Below are positions 43,208 to 51,609 of a DNA stretch of 64,000 nt, in pieces. The translations under genes were made by a program, and so were the position numbers. Each line of letters opens with the position of its first letter. Position 1 is the first letter of the stretch. Under the pieces are notes generated by a model. The model searched no databases, was not told the origin of the DNA, and saw nothing but the letters and a program-made list of their open reading frames with translations. Source of the stretch: Oscillospiraceae bacterium (GTDB taxonomy: Bacteria; Bacillota; Clostridia; Oscillospirales; Acutalibacteraceae); NCBI GenBank assembly GCA_015065585.1, contig SVQC01000005.1, positions 1-64,000 on the forward strand, written 5' to 3'.

Positions 43208-44383
43208 ATGGCTATCAACAATTTAGAAAATGCTACTGTTTACAGCGAAGAGCTTGACCGTCTTTTTACACAGAAAAGCGCTACCGGCTTCTTCGCAGAC
43301 AACACCTTCGGCGCCCGTTTTGTAGGCGCCAAAACGGTTATCGTTCCTGATATTGATTTTCAGGGCCTTGCCGATTATGACCGTGACAACGGTTTTACCC
43401 GTGGCGCTATCACCGTATCCAATACCTCTTACACTATGAAGATGGACCGCGCCCGTTCTTTGCAGATTGACCGTGAAGACCTTGATGAAACCGGCGTTGC
43501 GAATCTTGCAGGTAAGATTCTTGGCGAATATGTTCGCACCAAGGTTATTCCCGAGTGTGACGCTTATGTTCTTTCAAAGCTTTCCACTCTTGCAGAATCC
43601 AGAGGCAACACAGTTAACGGCGACAAAAACGCTCCGTACTCTGTTCTTGTTTCCCTTATTAACAACGTTCAGGAAAACGTAGGTTATGACACCGAGCTTG
43701 TTGCTTTTATCGACAGCTGTATGTACGCTCAGCTTATGAACTCTGCTGAAATTTCTAAAATGATTACCCTTTCTGACTTCAAGCAGGGAGAAATCAATCT
43801 TCAGGTAAAAACCCTTAACGGCGTTGCCCTTATCCCTGTTGTAAGCGAAAGAATGAAATCTGCTTACAATTTTGAAACCGGTGCTGCAGGCGGTTTTGCT
43901 CCCGCGGATACCGCTAAGGAAATTTATATGCTTGTTTGTCCCAAGGACGGCGCTCATCTTATGAAGAAAACCGAAAATATGCGTATTTTTACCCCCGAAC
44001 AGAATCCTGATGCCGACGCTTTTAAGTTTGACTACCGTATTTATTACGACGTATTCGTAAAGAAAAGCGGTCTTGATGCTGTATGGGCTTGGTTTTCTCC
44101 GGAAATAAAAATTTCTGCTCAGCCTGAGAATCTTGTTGTAAACGAGGGAAGCATTGACGAAACCCTTACCGTAACCGCCGAGGCTGAAGGCGAAGAAATC
44201 ACTTACCAGTGGTTTAAATGTGACTCCGCCGGTAAAAATGCCGTAAAGGTAGTCGGCGCCACCTCTGCCACACTTACTCTTGACGAGAATCTTGAGTGCG
44301 GCGACCATTACTTCTATGCTTTAATTACCGTAGACGGTCTTGCAAAACAGAAGTCTGGCGTGGCTAAAATTACCGTAATCTGA
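43208..44383 (+). CDS. Major capsid protein with C-terminal Ig-like domain
   Basis: 391 aa. Residues 1 to about 300 fit an HK97-type major capsid: an N-terminal arm, SYTMKMDRARSLQIDREDLDET, a central A-domain region and IYYDVFVKKSGLDAVWAWF. Residues about 302-391 form a separate Ig-like beta-sandwich (ISAQPENLVV, ITYQWFKCDSAGKNAV, GATSATLTL). Such appended Ig folds are displayed on capsid surfaces of gut phages and can bind glycans. Assigned from position after the scaffold and from sequence character. The shell needs about hundreds of copies, and AAAGGAG upstream is a strong ribosome binding site. Confidence 0.85.
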   Translation: MAINNLENATVYSEELDRLFTQKSATGFFADNTFGARFVGAKTVIVPDIDFQGLADYDRDNGFTRGAITVSNTSYTMKMDRARSLQIDREDLDETGVANLAGKILGEYVRTKVIPECDAYVLSKLSTLAESRGNTVNGDKNAPYSVLVSLINNVQENVGYDTELVAFIDSCMYAQLMNSAEISKMITLSDFKQGEINLQVKTLNGVALIPVVSERMKSAYNFETGAAGGFAPADTAKEIYMLVCPKDGAHLMKKTENMRIFTPEQNPDADAFKFDYRIYYDVFVKKSGLDAVWAWFSPEIKISAQPENLVVNEGSIDETLTVTAEAEGEEITYQWFKCDSAGKNAVKVVGATSATLTLDENLECGDHYFYALITVDGLAKQKSGVAKITVI

Positions 44384-44457
44384 TAACTTTTACTACGGGG
44401 GAGAATGCGGAGGGTAAAACCTCCGCAATATCTTCCCTTCTTTTGAAAGGAAATATT

Positions 44458-45882
44458 ATGAACACCCCTAAAGAAATTATAAAAGAATATGAACATGCCC
44501 GTATGTTTAAAAATTCCCTCGGCAATAAAGGTCTTTACAGACAGAATGTTATAAATCGCCGTTTTTTTGCCGGCGACCAGTGGTACGGCGCTAACACAGG
44601 TTCAGACCGTCCCTTAGTCCGCCACAACATAATAAAGCGTATCGGCGAATATAAAACGGGTAGTTTGCTTGAAAACGATATAAGGATTGAATTTTCGGCA
44701 GAGGGCATTTCTTCTACCCTGCTTCAAAAGCAAAATACAAAGGATTTAAAGGCAAGTCTTTCAGCAGGAGAATATATTTTCAACAAGGATACCGACGAAA
44801 ACGAAATCCGCCTTTTAACCGACACCTTAAGTGATTATCTTGAGGTAGTAAAGAATAAACTCTGCTTTAAAGGCAAGCTTGCCGATATATTGAAAAACAG
44901 CTTTATTACCGGTACCGGAGTTCTATACACCTATTGGGATACTCTCGCCGCCGGAGGCAAAGGAGATATTGCCTGTGAGGTTTTACCTATTGAAAATCTT
45001 TATTTTGGCGACAGCTTTGAGGACTCGGTAGAAAATCAGCCCTATATAATTCTTGTTTCGGTGGTAAACACCGAAAAACTACGACGCACCGCCCAGGCCT
45101 TTGGGCTTAATCCCGACAGAATTATCTCTGACCGTCCCGATAACAAAACCGTTTTATACACTAAGCTTTACAAGGAATATGACGGTAGCTCTTATAAAAT
45201 TATGGCTGTTTCAGTTACCGAAAAAGCCTTCGTCCGCCCCGTTTACGACACCCATCTTACCCGTTATCCTATAAATATTCTTTGTTGGGATAAAAGAGAA
45301 AACTGTGTTTACGGGGAAAGCGAAATAACCCATTTACTTCCCAATCAGATTGCTATTAACCGTATGCTTACGGCAAACGTTTGGGCAAGTATGAGTATGG
45401 GTATGCCTATTATGACGGTTAACGGAGATACCGTTACGTCAGATATTACCAACGAGCCGGGGCAGATTATAAAGGTTTACGGCACTAACGAAGATGTCGC
45501 AGGGGCTATTCACTATATTACTCCCCCTGATTTCTCGGCTAATTTCGCAGAAGGCATATCCTCGCTCATTAAAAACACCCTTGACAGCAGCGGCGCGGGA
45601 ATTACTGATATTGAAAAGCTTTCATACAACAATACCGCTGCCGTAAAAAGCGTTATTGATACCTTTGGTATTTCTTCACAGTCCCTTAAAATCCGTTATG
45701 AAGCTTTTCTTGTTGACGTGGCTCTTTTATGGCTCGATTTCTTCATAAATAAATACGGAAAGAGAAACATTCACATTCAGGACGAAAACGGCTCCTGGTA
45801 TTTCCCCTTTGACAGCAACCGTTATTCCAAGCTTTCATTTCTGGCAAAGGCAATAAAGGAGGAAAAAAATGAAGCTGATTGA
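44458..45882 (+). CDS. Phage portal protein
   Basis: 474 aa from ATG 44458 (AAAGGAAATATT upstream). Portal features: RRFFAGDQW near the start, RHNIIKRIGEYKTGSL, a central wing domain (EVLPIENLYFGDSF), and a C-terminal crown (INRMLTANVWASMSMGMP, then ITDIEKLSYNNTAAVKSV). Closest in style to portals of short-tailed phages that enter the head through a 12-mer vertex. It overlaps the adaptor-like gene by 14 nt. A 74-nt gap follows the capsid gene and contains a small GGAG...CTCC hairpin. Confidence 0.88.
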   Translation: MNTPKEIIKEYEHARMFKNSLGNKGLYRQNVINRRFFAGDQWYGANTGSDRPLVRHNIIKRIGEYKTGSLLENDIRIEFSAEGISSTLLQKQNTKDLKASLSAGEYIFNKDTDENEIRLLTDTLSDYLEVVKNKLCFKGKLADILKNSFITGTGVLYTYWDTLAAGGKGDIACEVLPIENLYFGDSFEDSVENQPYIILVSVVNTEKLRRTAQAFGLNPDRIISDRPDNKTVLYTKLYKEYDGSSYKIMAVSVTEKAFVRPVYDTHLTRYPINILCWDKRENCVYGESEITHLLPNQIAINRMLTANVWASMSMGMPIMTVNGDTVTSDITNEPGQIIKVYGTNEDVAGAIHYITPPDFSANFAEGISSLIKNTLDSSGAGITDIEKLSYNNTAAVKSVIDTFGISSQSLKIRYEAFLVDVALLWLDFFINKYGKRNIHIQDENGSWYFPFDSNRYSKLSFLAKAIKEEKNEAD

Positions 45883-46201
45883 TTTTTATAACAAAGGACT
45901 TATTCTTGCGGGTCAGCAGGAAAATCAACAAATGGTTTTAAATGGTGAAGAACACGACAGGCTTTTCTTTATAAATCTTGCTCTTGCCGACCTTGAGCTA
46001 AAACCTGCCACCGATATTTTTGAAGAGCGCGAATTTTCCGTAAAGGTGGCCGATGCGCTTATTTACGGAATTGCTTATTTATTATCGGTACACTGCGGTT
46101 TTTACAGCACCTGCGCCTTTATAGCAAAAATATACAACGGCAAAAGAGCCTCCGTTTTAAACAAAAGTTCAAAAATAAAAGATACATTCAGCAATTTATG
46201 A
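45869..46201 (+). CDS. Head-tail adaptor-like protein
   Basis: 110 aa, helical: MKLIDFYNKGLILAG, ELKPATDIFEE, then VADALIYGIAYLLSVHCGFYSTCAF. Its length, helix content and position between portal and the large beta-rich protein match the adaptor (gp11/gp4-like) of short-tailed phages. Sequence alone is too divergent for a firm call. Coupled to the portal gene by overlap. Confidence 0.6.
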   Translation: MKLIDFYNKGLILAGQQENQQMVLNGEEHDRLFFINLALADLELKPATDIFEEREFSVKVADALIYGIAYLLSVHCGFYSTCAFIAKIYNGKRASVLNKSSKIKDTFSNL

Positions 46202-46211
46202 GGTGATTTAA

Positions 46212-48287
46212 ATGCGACTACCGGAATACGACCCAAATAGAGAAAGAAAATTTTTCATTACCCATCCCGACGGCACCATAACTAAGGCGCATCCCGTTTA
46301 TCATTCTGCCGACAAGCTTAACGACAGTCTTAACGTTTTTAACGAAACAGGAATTCTTACAACCCGAAAGGGTTTTCTTAAAACCAAAAACGGACATCTT
46401 GTTTCGGATATAACGGGTTGTGATAATTCTTCGGTATTTTATTCCGATTTCCCCTTTACAAAAATCTCCGGATATAATAAATTATGTATGGTGGTACGTG
46501 AATTCAGTGCGGGAATTACTTCTCTTGATTTTCTCGTTCTTGATGACGATGGTAATGCAAAGCATCTGTTTATGAAAACCCTTGCCTCAGCTACGGGCTA
46601 CACTATGTTCCAAATTATTAACGCTACCTTTATACCAAGCGTTGTAAACGGTGTGGAAAACCTTTATCTCGTTATGCCGCTTATCAGGGTTAACGTGAGA
46701 GACGGAACTACGGAAAAGGAAGTTCAATACTACCGTTTTAATGAGGATTTTTCGGATATTTACAGAGATAGCGGCAGAGACTTTTATATCCCGTTATTTA
46801 TGAAAAACGGCCACGGTAATGCAGTTATTGTAGAAGACCCGCTAGCCAGAACTCCGACTCAGTATCCCGAAGGCATTAACGTATTGAACGGCGCCTTTGA
46901 AGCCTGTTTTCACGTTGACGAGGCATCAGACCTATACTCTCTGCCTATAGCTATGGCAAAGGATTCTCCCGTGGAGATACATTATTATACCAGCACAGTC
47001 AGCTACAAAACCTTTAAAATAGGCGCTAACGAAACCGAATCGGATTCCCAGCCGCTGATGGATTATATGCTTTCCTTCAAAGTCGATAAGGAAACAGGCT
47101 CAATATATCCCTGCTGCAACGGTCAACGTTTTGCTTTACCCTGTTTTATTACAGACAATTCTCTTAGAATCTTTGCATATACTGATGTAGGGGATGACGC
47201 TTTTGAGATTTTAAGCCGACGAAGCGGACGAATTGCCTTCGACGGCAGATTTCTTATTCCAGGCGGCGAAGATAACGGAGGCAAAATTTATTATTCTGGT
47301 AAAAATCAGCCTCTGTATTTTGCAAAAGAAAACCACATTACTATTGGCGACAGCTTTGAGGAAATCACAGCTTTATCCAAGCAAAACCGTTATCTTATCG
47401 CCTTTAAAAAATCTGAAATTTATCGTCTTTCCTTAACCGAAACCACGCTTCCCGACCGAGAAGAAGCTCTTCACGATTTAAACTTTACGAAAATGCCTCA
47501 GCCTAAATGCACGGCGGTACGTATAAACAGCACTATAGGCTGTGACCGTCCCCTTACTATCGAAACCTGCGGAAACCGTCTTGTCTGGTATCACAGCTCC
47601 GGAAAGGTCTATACCCTTTACGGAAGCAATCTATATTCCGACGGAAGCGTTTATGAGCTTTCTTCCGAAATCAGCGACCGTCTTTCTTCATTAACGAGTG
47701 AAGAAAAGAGCGGTATCTTTGCCACAAAAATTATGGGACGGTACGCCCTTGTTACAAAGGACAACATATTCGTTATGGAATCCCTGGTCAGCGGATTTAC
47801 ATATCTTTCGGGGCATAAAACACCAAACAAGGATTATGGAGGTCTTTCATGGTTTTTATGGCAACCCCCTGAAAATATGACGCTTCTGTCCTCTTTTGAT
47901 ACCGGCGGAAAGGAATTCTTTATTCTATCCGATAAAAAAGGAAGTATGTATCATATAGCTATACTTTCGGGATATGAAGATACTATTTATTCAAAGATAG
48001 ACGGCAGTCAAAAAACTTCATATCCAAAATACAGTGTAACCTCATGCCTTTTCGGCGTTGATGACAAGCGTCCCGACCGCCTTAAATTTGATATTAATAT
48101 TGAATGGCCGGCTCAGGCAGAGGTTTTTGATATAAACGGCTACAGCAAAACCTACCGTGTAGGACCTTGCTGTAAATTCATTCAGTATATAATTCCCCTG
48201 TCCCGACCGAAAGGAAAAATCGGTCTAAAACTTTCGGGCGAAGGATTTTTCTCCCTTGAGTATATTTTCTGTTCGGTAACCGATTAA
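46212..48287 (+). CDS. Phage tail-nozzle/stabilisation-like protein
   Basis: 691 aa, beta-rich without membrane segments. Features recalling nozzle (tail tubular B) and stabilisation proteins of short-tailed phages are the N-terminal NVFNETGILTTRKGFLK, a central SGKNQPLYFAKENHITIGDSFEEIT followed by RYLIAFKKSEIYRLSL, and repeated Y(A/L)LV.KDNIFVM-type blades suggesting a beta-propeller. Such proteins form the exit tube beneath the portal. No fibre or spike gene follows it. Named from pattern and position, not from a database match. Confidence 0.6.
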   Translation: MRLPEYDPNRERKFFITHPDGTITKAHPVYHSADKLNDSLNVFNETGILTTRKGFLKTKNGHLVSDITGCDNSSVFYSDFPFTKISGYNKLCMVVREFSAGITSLDFLVLDDDGNAKHLFMKTLASATGYTMFQIINATFIPSVVNGVENLYLVMPLIRVNVRDGTTEKEVQYYRFNEDFSDIYRDSGRDFYIPLFMKNGHGNAVIVEDPLARTPTQYPEGINVLNGAFEACFHVDEASDLYSLPIAMAKDSPVEIHYYTSTVSYKTFKIGANETESDSQPLMDYMLSFKVDKETGSIYPCCNGQRFALPCFITDNSLRIFAYTDVGDDAFEILSRRSGRIAFDGRFLIPGGEDNGGKIYYSGKNQPLYFAKENHITIGDSFEEITALSKQNRYLIAFKKSEIYRLSLTETTLPDREEALHDLNFTKMPQPKCTAVRINSTIGCDRPLTIETCGNRLVWYHSSGKVYTLYGSNLYSDGSVYELSSEISDRLSSLTSEEKSGIFATKIMGRYALVTKDNIFVMESLVSGFTYLSGHKTPNKDYGGLSWFLWQPPENMTLLSSFDTGGKEFFILSDKKGSMYHIAILSGYEDTIYSKIDGSQKTSYPKYSVTSCLFGVDDKRPDRLKFDINIEWPAQAEVFDINGYSKTYRVGPCCKFIQYIIPLSRPKGKIGLKLSGEGFFSLEYIFCSVTD

Positions 48288-48303
48288 AAGAAAGGAGTTT
48301 CTT

Positions 48304-49434
48304 ATGAAACGAATACTTTGCATTTTACTGTCATCTGTTTTAATATTTCTGTGCGGTTGCGCTGAAAAAAATACCGTAACTGTGCCTATAGATAATAAAT
48401 CGGATTTTTTTGGAATATGGGTAACCTATGCCGAGCTTGAAAATGCAGCAAAGGGAGATTTCAAAGAGAATTTCAGTAAAATCTGCGAAAATGCAAAAAG
48501 TATTTCTGCAACTGCCCTCTTTGTACATATCCGTCCCTTTTGCGACAGCCCTTTTAAATCGGAATATTTTCCTCTTTGCTCTTATGCAAAGAATGCCGAC
48601 TATGATGTACTTGAAGTTATGACAGAGCTTTGTCACAAAAACGGTCTCGAATTTCACGGCTGGATAAACCCCTATAGAATTTCATCTACATATAAGACAA
48701 GCGATAATCCTATATCAAAGAATTCCGCTTTGCTTCTTTCTACCGAAACGGGCATTTATCTTGACCCTGCTCTTGCCGAAAACCGAAAGCTTATTATTGA
48801 CGGGGTAAGAGAGGTAGTTGAAAACTACGATATAGACGGTATACATTTTGACGATTACTTTTATCCTACCACAGATGAAGGTTGCGACAATAATAGTTAT
48901 AACGCCTATAAAAATTCAGTTTCTTCCCCTCTGCCCCGCGATGTTTGGCGAAGAACCAACGTAACCTTACTTATATCCGGTATTTCTTCCTACCTTAAAA
49001 GTCAGGATAAAAAGATTTGTTTTTCAGTAAGTCCTGCGGCGGATATAGAGCGAAATTATAATAATCTTTATGCCGATATAAAAAACTGGGTTGATGCAGA
49101 TTATCTTGATGCCGTTATCCCTCAGATTTATTTTGGCTTTGACTATCCTACAGAGAAATTCACTTTTGAACGGCTTTTACTCGATTGGATTAATCTTGTA
49201 GATTCTAAAACCAATCTATATATAGGCCTTGCCCCCTATAAGCTGAATACCGGGCAAAAGCCCGACTGCACGGAATGGAAAGGCGGCACTGATATTGTAG
49301 GCCGTCAAATCCGATGTCTTAAAAATCAGGGAGAGGTATCAGGCGCCGTTTTATTTTCCTATTCCTATATTTTTAAAGAAGCAACAGATTTTATTAAACA
49401 AAAAAATGAAATAGCAACCGCTATTAAGGAGTAA
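48304..49434 (+). CDS. GHL10-family glycoside hydrolase lipoprotein
   Basis: 376 aa. Lipoprotein signal with lipobox-type LFCGC-like end (IFLCGC, Cys about residue 19). One GHL10 (DUF187) TIM-barrel domain at about 37-360: FGIWVTYAEL, WINPYRIS (about 119), DGIHFDDYFYP (about 177, catalytic acidic pair) and PQIYFGFD (about 275). Relatives include YngK of B. subtilis and E. coli DigH, a lipoprotein that cleaves peptide-free (denuded) peptidoglycan glycans. It sits between the tail-nozzle-like protein and the holin-like gene, the usual endolysin place. Whether it is phage lysis machinery or a host enzyme captured in the cassette is open. Confidence 0.88.
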   Translation: MKRILCILLSSVLIFLCGCAEKNTVTVPIDNKSDFFGIWVTYAELENAAKGDFKENFSKICENAKSISATALFVHIRPFCDSPFKSEYFPLCSYAKNADYDVLEVMTELCHKNGLEFHGWINPYRISSTYKTSDNPISKNSALLLSTETGIYLDPALAENRKLIIDGVREVVENYDIDGIHFDDYFYPTTDEGCDNNSYNAYKNSVSSPLPRDVWRRTNVTLLISGISSYLKSQDKKICFSVSPAADIERNYNNLYADIKNWVDADYLDAVIPQIYFGFDYPTEKFTFERLLLDWINLVDSKTNLYIGLAPYKLNTGQKPDCTEWKGGTDIVGRQIRCLKNQGEVSGAVLFSYSYIFKEATDFIKQKNEIATAIKE

Positions 49435-49437
49435 AAA

Positions 49438-49695
49438 ATGAAATACAGTATCTCAAAAGGTACTATTGTCAGAACTATTATGGTTTTTATCGTTATAATT
49501 AATATAGTTTTAGAAAAGCTGGGTCTTGATATTATAAACACAAACGAAAGCGCCGTGGCAGGCATTGTAGAGGTTATTATTGAGGTTGGCTCGATTATAG
49601 CTTCCTGGTGGTACAACAACAGTTATACCGAGCTTGCCCGTAAAGCCGACAGGTTTTTTGCCGCTTGTAAGGACCTTGAAAAAACAGAGAATTGA
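49438..49695 (+). CDS. Phage holin-like protein
   Basis: 85 aa. Two hydrophobic segments (about 9-30 and 40-62) with AGIVEVIIEVGSIIASWWYNNSYTELARKAD, the pattern of SPP1-type phage holins. Holins open the inner membrane. It starts 3 nt after the GHL10 stop, so the two genes are co-translated. The last gene of the cassette; its stop overlaps a possible promoter for manA. Confidence 0.82.
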   Translation: MKYSISKGTIVRTIMVFIVIINIVLEKLGLDIINTNESAVAGIVEVIIEVGSIIASWWYNNSYTELARKADRFFAACKDLEKTEN

Positions 49696-49720
49696 CAAAA
49701 CGTACTTATAAATGTAAAAT
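49692..49720 (+). promoter_or_regulatory. Possible promoter before manA
   Basis: TTGACA (49692-49697), 17 nt, TAAAAT (49715-49720). A terminator-like hairpin follows at once, so it may be an attenuated leader or a chance match. Confidence 0.45.
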
Positions 49721-49756
49721 AATAGGTAGCAGAAATGCTATCTATTATTTTTTTGG
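49721..49756 (+). terminator. Terminator-like hairpin at the end of the phage cassette
   Basis: Stem AATAGGTAGC/GCTATCTATT (one G-T pair), 6-nt loop, then ATTTTTTT. It would stop transcripts coming from the cassette just before manA. Confidence 0.75.
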
Positions 49757-49766
49757 AGAACTTATT

Positions 49767-50711
49767 ATGAGTGAAATTTTAAAACTTAAACCCGCCTTTA
49801 AGGATTATCTTTGGGGAGGTCAATACCTAAAGAAAAAATACTGTGTTTGTGATATGGAAAAGGTTGCTGAGGCTTGGGTGCTTTCTACCCATAGGGACGG
49901 TCATTCCATAGTTTGCGGCGGAAGGTATGACGGTATGACCCTTAGTGAAGCTGTGGCTAATATGGGGGATACCGCCCTTGGAAGCAAAGCCGCGGCTTTT
50001 GAAATGTTTCCTCAGATGATAAAAATCATTGATGCAGAGCAAAGCCTTTCCTTGCAGGTACACCCCAGCGATGAGTACGCCCTTAAAAACGAGGGACAGT
50101 ACGGAAAAACGGAAATGTGGTATATTCTTGACGCTAAAGAAGGCGCAGGTATATACTACGGCGTAAAGGAAGAAATAACTAAGGAGCAGCTTAAAAATGC
50201 CATCGCCACAAACACGGTAGAGGACATTCTTAATTTTGCACCCTGCACCGCGGGAGAGAGCTATTTTATCCCCTCGGGGACCCTTCACGCTATTGGCGCA
50301 GGTCTGCTTATCGCCGAGGTACAACAAAACTCTAACGTTACCTACCGCGTTTACGATTACGGCAGAGTCGGTGCTGACGGCAAACCCCGCGAGCTTCATA
50401 TTGAAAAAGCCTTAAAGGTTTCCGACCTTTCTCCCGTAAAAGCGGAGGCCGAAAAGACCTCTGTTAAAAAGGACGATGCGGATTTAACCACCCTTTCAAG
50501 ATGTCCTTATTTTACGGCCGTAAAAGCGGTTGTTAACGGAAATTACCGAATCACCCCCAAGGATAGCTTCATGTCAGTGCTTATCACAAAAGGCGACGGC
50601 GAAATTGACGGTAAGCCTTTCTCGCTTTTTGATACATTCTTTATCCCAGCCGATACACACTCGGTTACCCTTTCGGGTGATTTTGAAGCCGTTATAACAT
50701 ATTGTGAATAA
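49767..50711 (+). CDS. manA: Mannose-6-phosphate isomerase (class I)
   Basis: 314 aa from ATG 49767, with GGAGAA 8 nt upstream; an in-frame upstream ATG lies in the promoter/terminator region. Cupin fold with the zinc site: SLQVHPSDEYA (Gln-x-His), the E of KTEMWY, and IPSGTLHAIGAG (His). Interconverts mannose-6-P and fructose-6-P, supplying mannose derivatives for surface glycans. Bacterial short-type class I length. Confidence 0.95.
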   Translation: MSEILKLKPAFKDYLWGGQYLKKKYCVCDMEKVAEAWVLSTHRDGHSIVCGGRYDGMTLSEAVANMGDTALGSKAAAFEMFPQMIKIIDAEQSLSLQVHPSDEYALKNEGQYGKTEMWYILDAKEGAGIYYGVKEEITKEQLKNAIATNTVEDILNFAPCTAGESYFIPSGTLHAIGAGLLIAEVQQNSNVTYRVYDYGRVGADGKPRELHIEKALKVSDLSPVKAEAEKTSVKKDDADLTTLSRCPYFTAVKAVVNGNYRITPKDSFMSVLITKGDGEIDGKPFSLFDTFFIPADTHSVTLSGDFEAVITYCE

Positions 50712-50743
50712 AAAAAGAGAGGAACTGAAGTTCCTCTCTTTTG
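50712..50743. terminator. Bidirectional terminator between manA and the 58-aa protein gene
   Basis: Stem AAGAGAGGAAC/GTTCCTCTCTT, 4-nt loop, A run to the left and T run to the right. Confidence 0.88.
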
Positions 50744-50745
50744 TC

Positions 50746-50922
50746 TTACTCTTCTTCGGTTTCTTCTTCGAGTTCGTCGGATTCGATAACCAGCTCTTTA
50801 ATTTCTCCGGTTAATTCTTTTCTCTTTTTAACAAGGGTGTAAACACCGAAAGCAGCGGCGCCGGCAATTACAGCAGCGCCGGTAGCGATTAATATTTTCT
50901 GAGTAACGGTTAATTCTTTCAT
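50746..50922 (-). CDS. Small single-span membrane protein
   Basis: 58 aa: MKELTVTQKILIATGAAVIAG..., one membrane helix at about residues 9-29, a basic LVKKRKE stretch, then a very acidic tail (ESDELEEETEEE). GGAGG lies 9 nt upstream and a shared terminator lies directly downstream, which supports a real gene. It has no recognised family. It lies between manA and the XRE regulator and is transcribed with the same direction as the latter. Confidence 0.7.
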   Translation of the reverse strand: MKELTVTQKILIATGAAVIAGAAAFGVYTLVKKRKELTGEIKELVIESDELEEETEEE

Positions 50923-50976
50923 CTCTATTTCCTCCGTCTTTCTTTTTAATTATTATACCACAGCATTTTTAAAAAA

Positions 50977-51588
50977 TCAATAGGTCGGTTTTTTCGCCCT
51001 CGTTTTAAGGAAGGACCATAAAATTATAATAATCTGCGCCGGAATACCCAAAAGCAGTAGCGTCCACACGTTATAGTCGAAAAGAAGCAAAGTTATAAAC
51101 ACCACAGATAGAACAGTCCACATAATAAAAGAAATAATAAGGTAATTATATCGTGTATTTCCCCATATAGAATTAAATATAAGAGCTACAATCAAAGAGG
51201 TGGGTACGGCGTATATGAAAACCAGCCAGTTCATATTATTTTTGGCAAAAAGGTCAATATTCATATATATAAAGAGCGCCACAAGCCACACCGTTACAAC
51301 CGAAATAAGAGAAATTATTTTGCGGTTTTTCTTTTTTGTTTTACGGATTTCTTTTTTCTCTTTTTTATACTCGGTATGCTCTACGGTAATAAGATAATCC
51401 AACGTAACAGAAAAGGTATCGGCAATTTGCTTTAATGCAGAAATATCGGGAACAGATTCAGCTCTTTCCCATTTTGAAACAGCCTTATCGGTATAGTTTA
51501 TTTTTTGCGCCAATTCATTTTGAGTCATTTTGTGTTCTTTACGAAGCAATTGAATATTTGCCGCAATAATAGTTTTAAGTTCCTGCAT
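50977..51588 (-). CDS. XRE-family regulator with membrane domain
   Basis: 203 aa. N-terminal HTH (about 8-60: LRKEHKMTQNELAQKINYTDKAVSKWERAESVPD), a basic linker (KKEKKEIRKTKKKNRK), and four membrane helices (about 88-195). This is the common clostridial membrane-tethered XRE type, probably sensing envelope state or a peptide. Its promoter is bracketed by TACTCTT/AAGAGTA half-sites, suggesting autoregulation. Target genes unknown. Confidence 0.9.
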   Translation of the reverse strand: MQELKTIIAANIQLLRKEHKMTQNELAQKINYTDKAVSKWERAESVPDISALKQIADTFSVTLDYLITVEHTEYKKEKKEIRKTKKKNRKIISLISVVTVWLVALFIYMNIDLFAKNNMNWLVFIYAVPTSLIVALIFNSIWGNTRYNYLIISFIMWTVLSVVFITLLLFDYNVWTLLLLGIPAQIIIILWSFLKTRAKKPTY

Positions 51589-51609
51589 TTTTTCGCCTCC
51601 TTTTCCATT

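Noticed and set aside
43574-44308. 244-aa open frame antisense to the capsid gene
   Set aside because: Opposite-strand shadow of the capsid frame with no start signal or domain.
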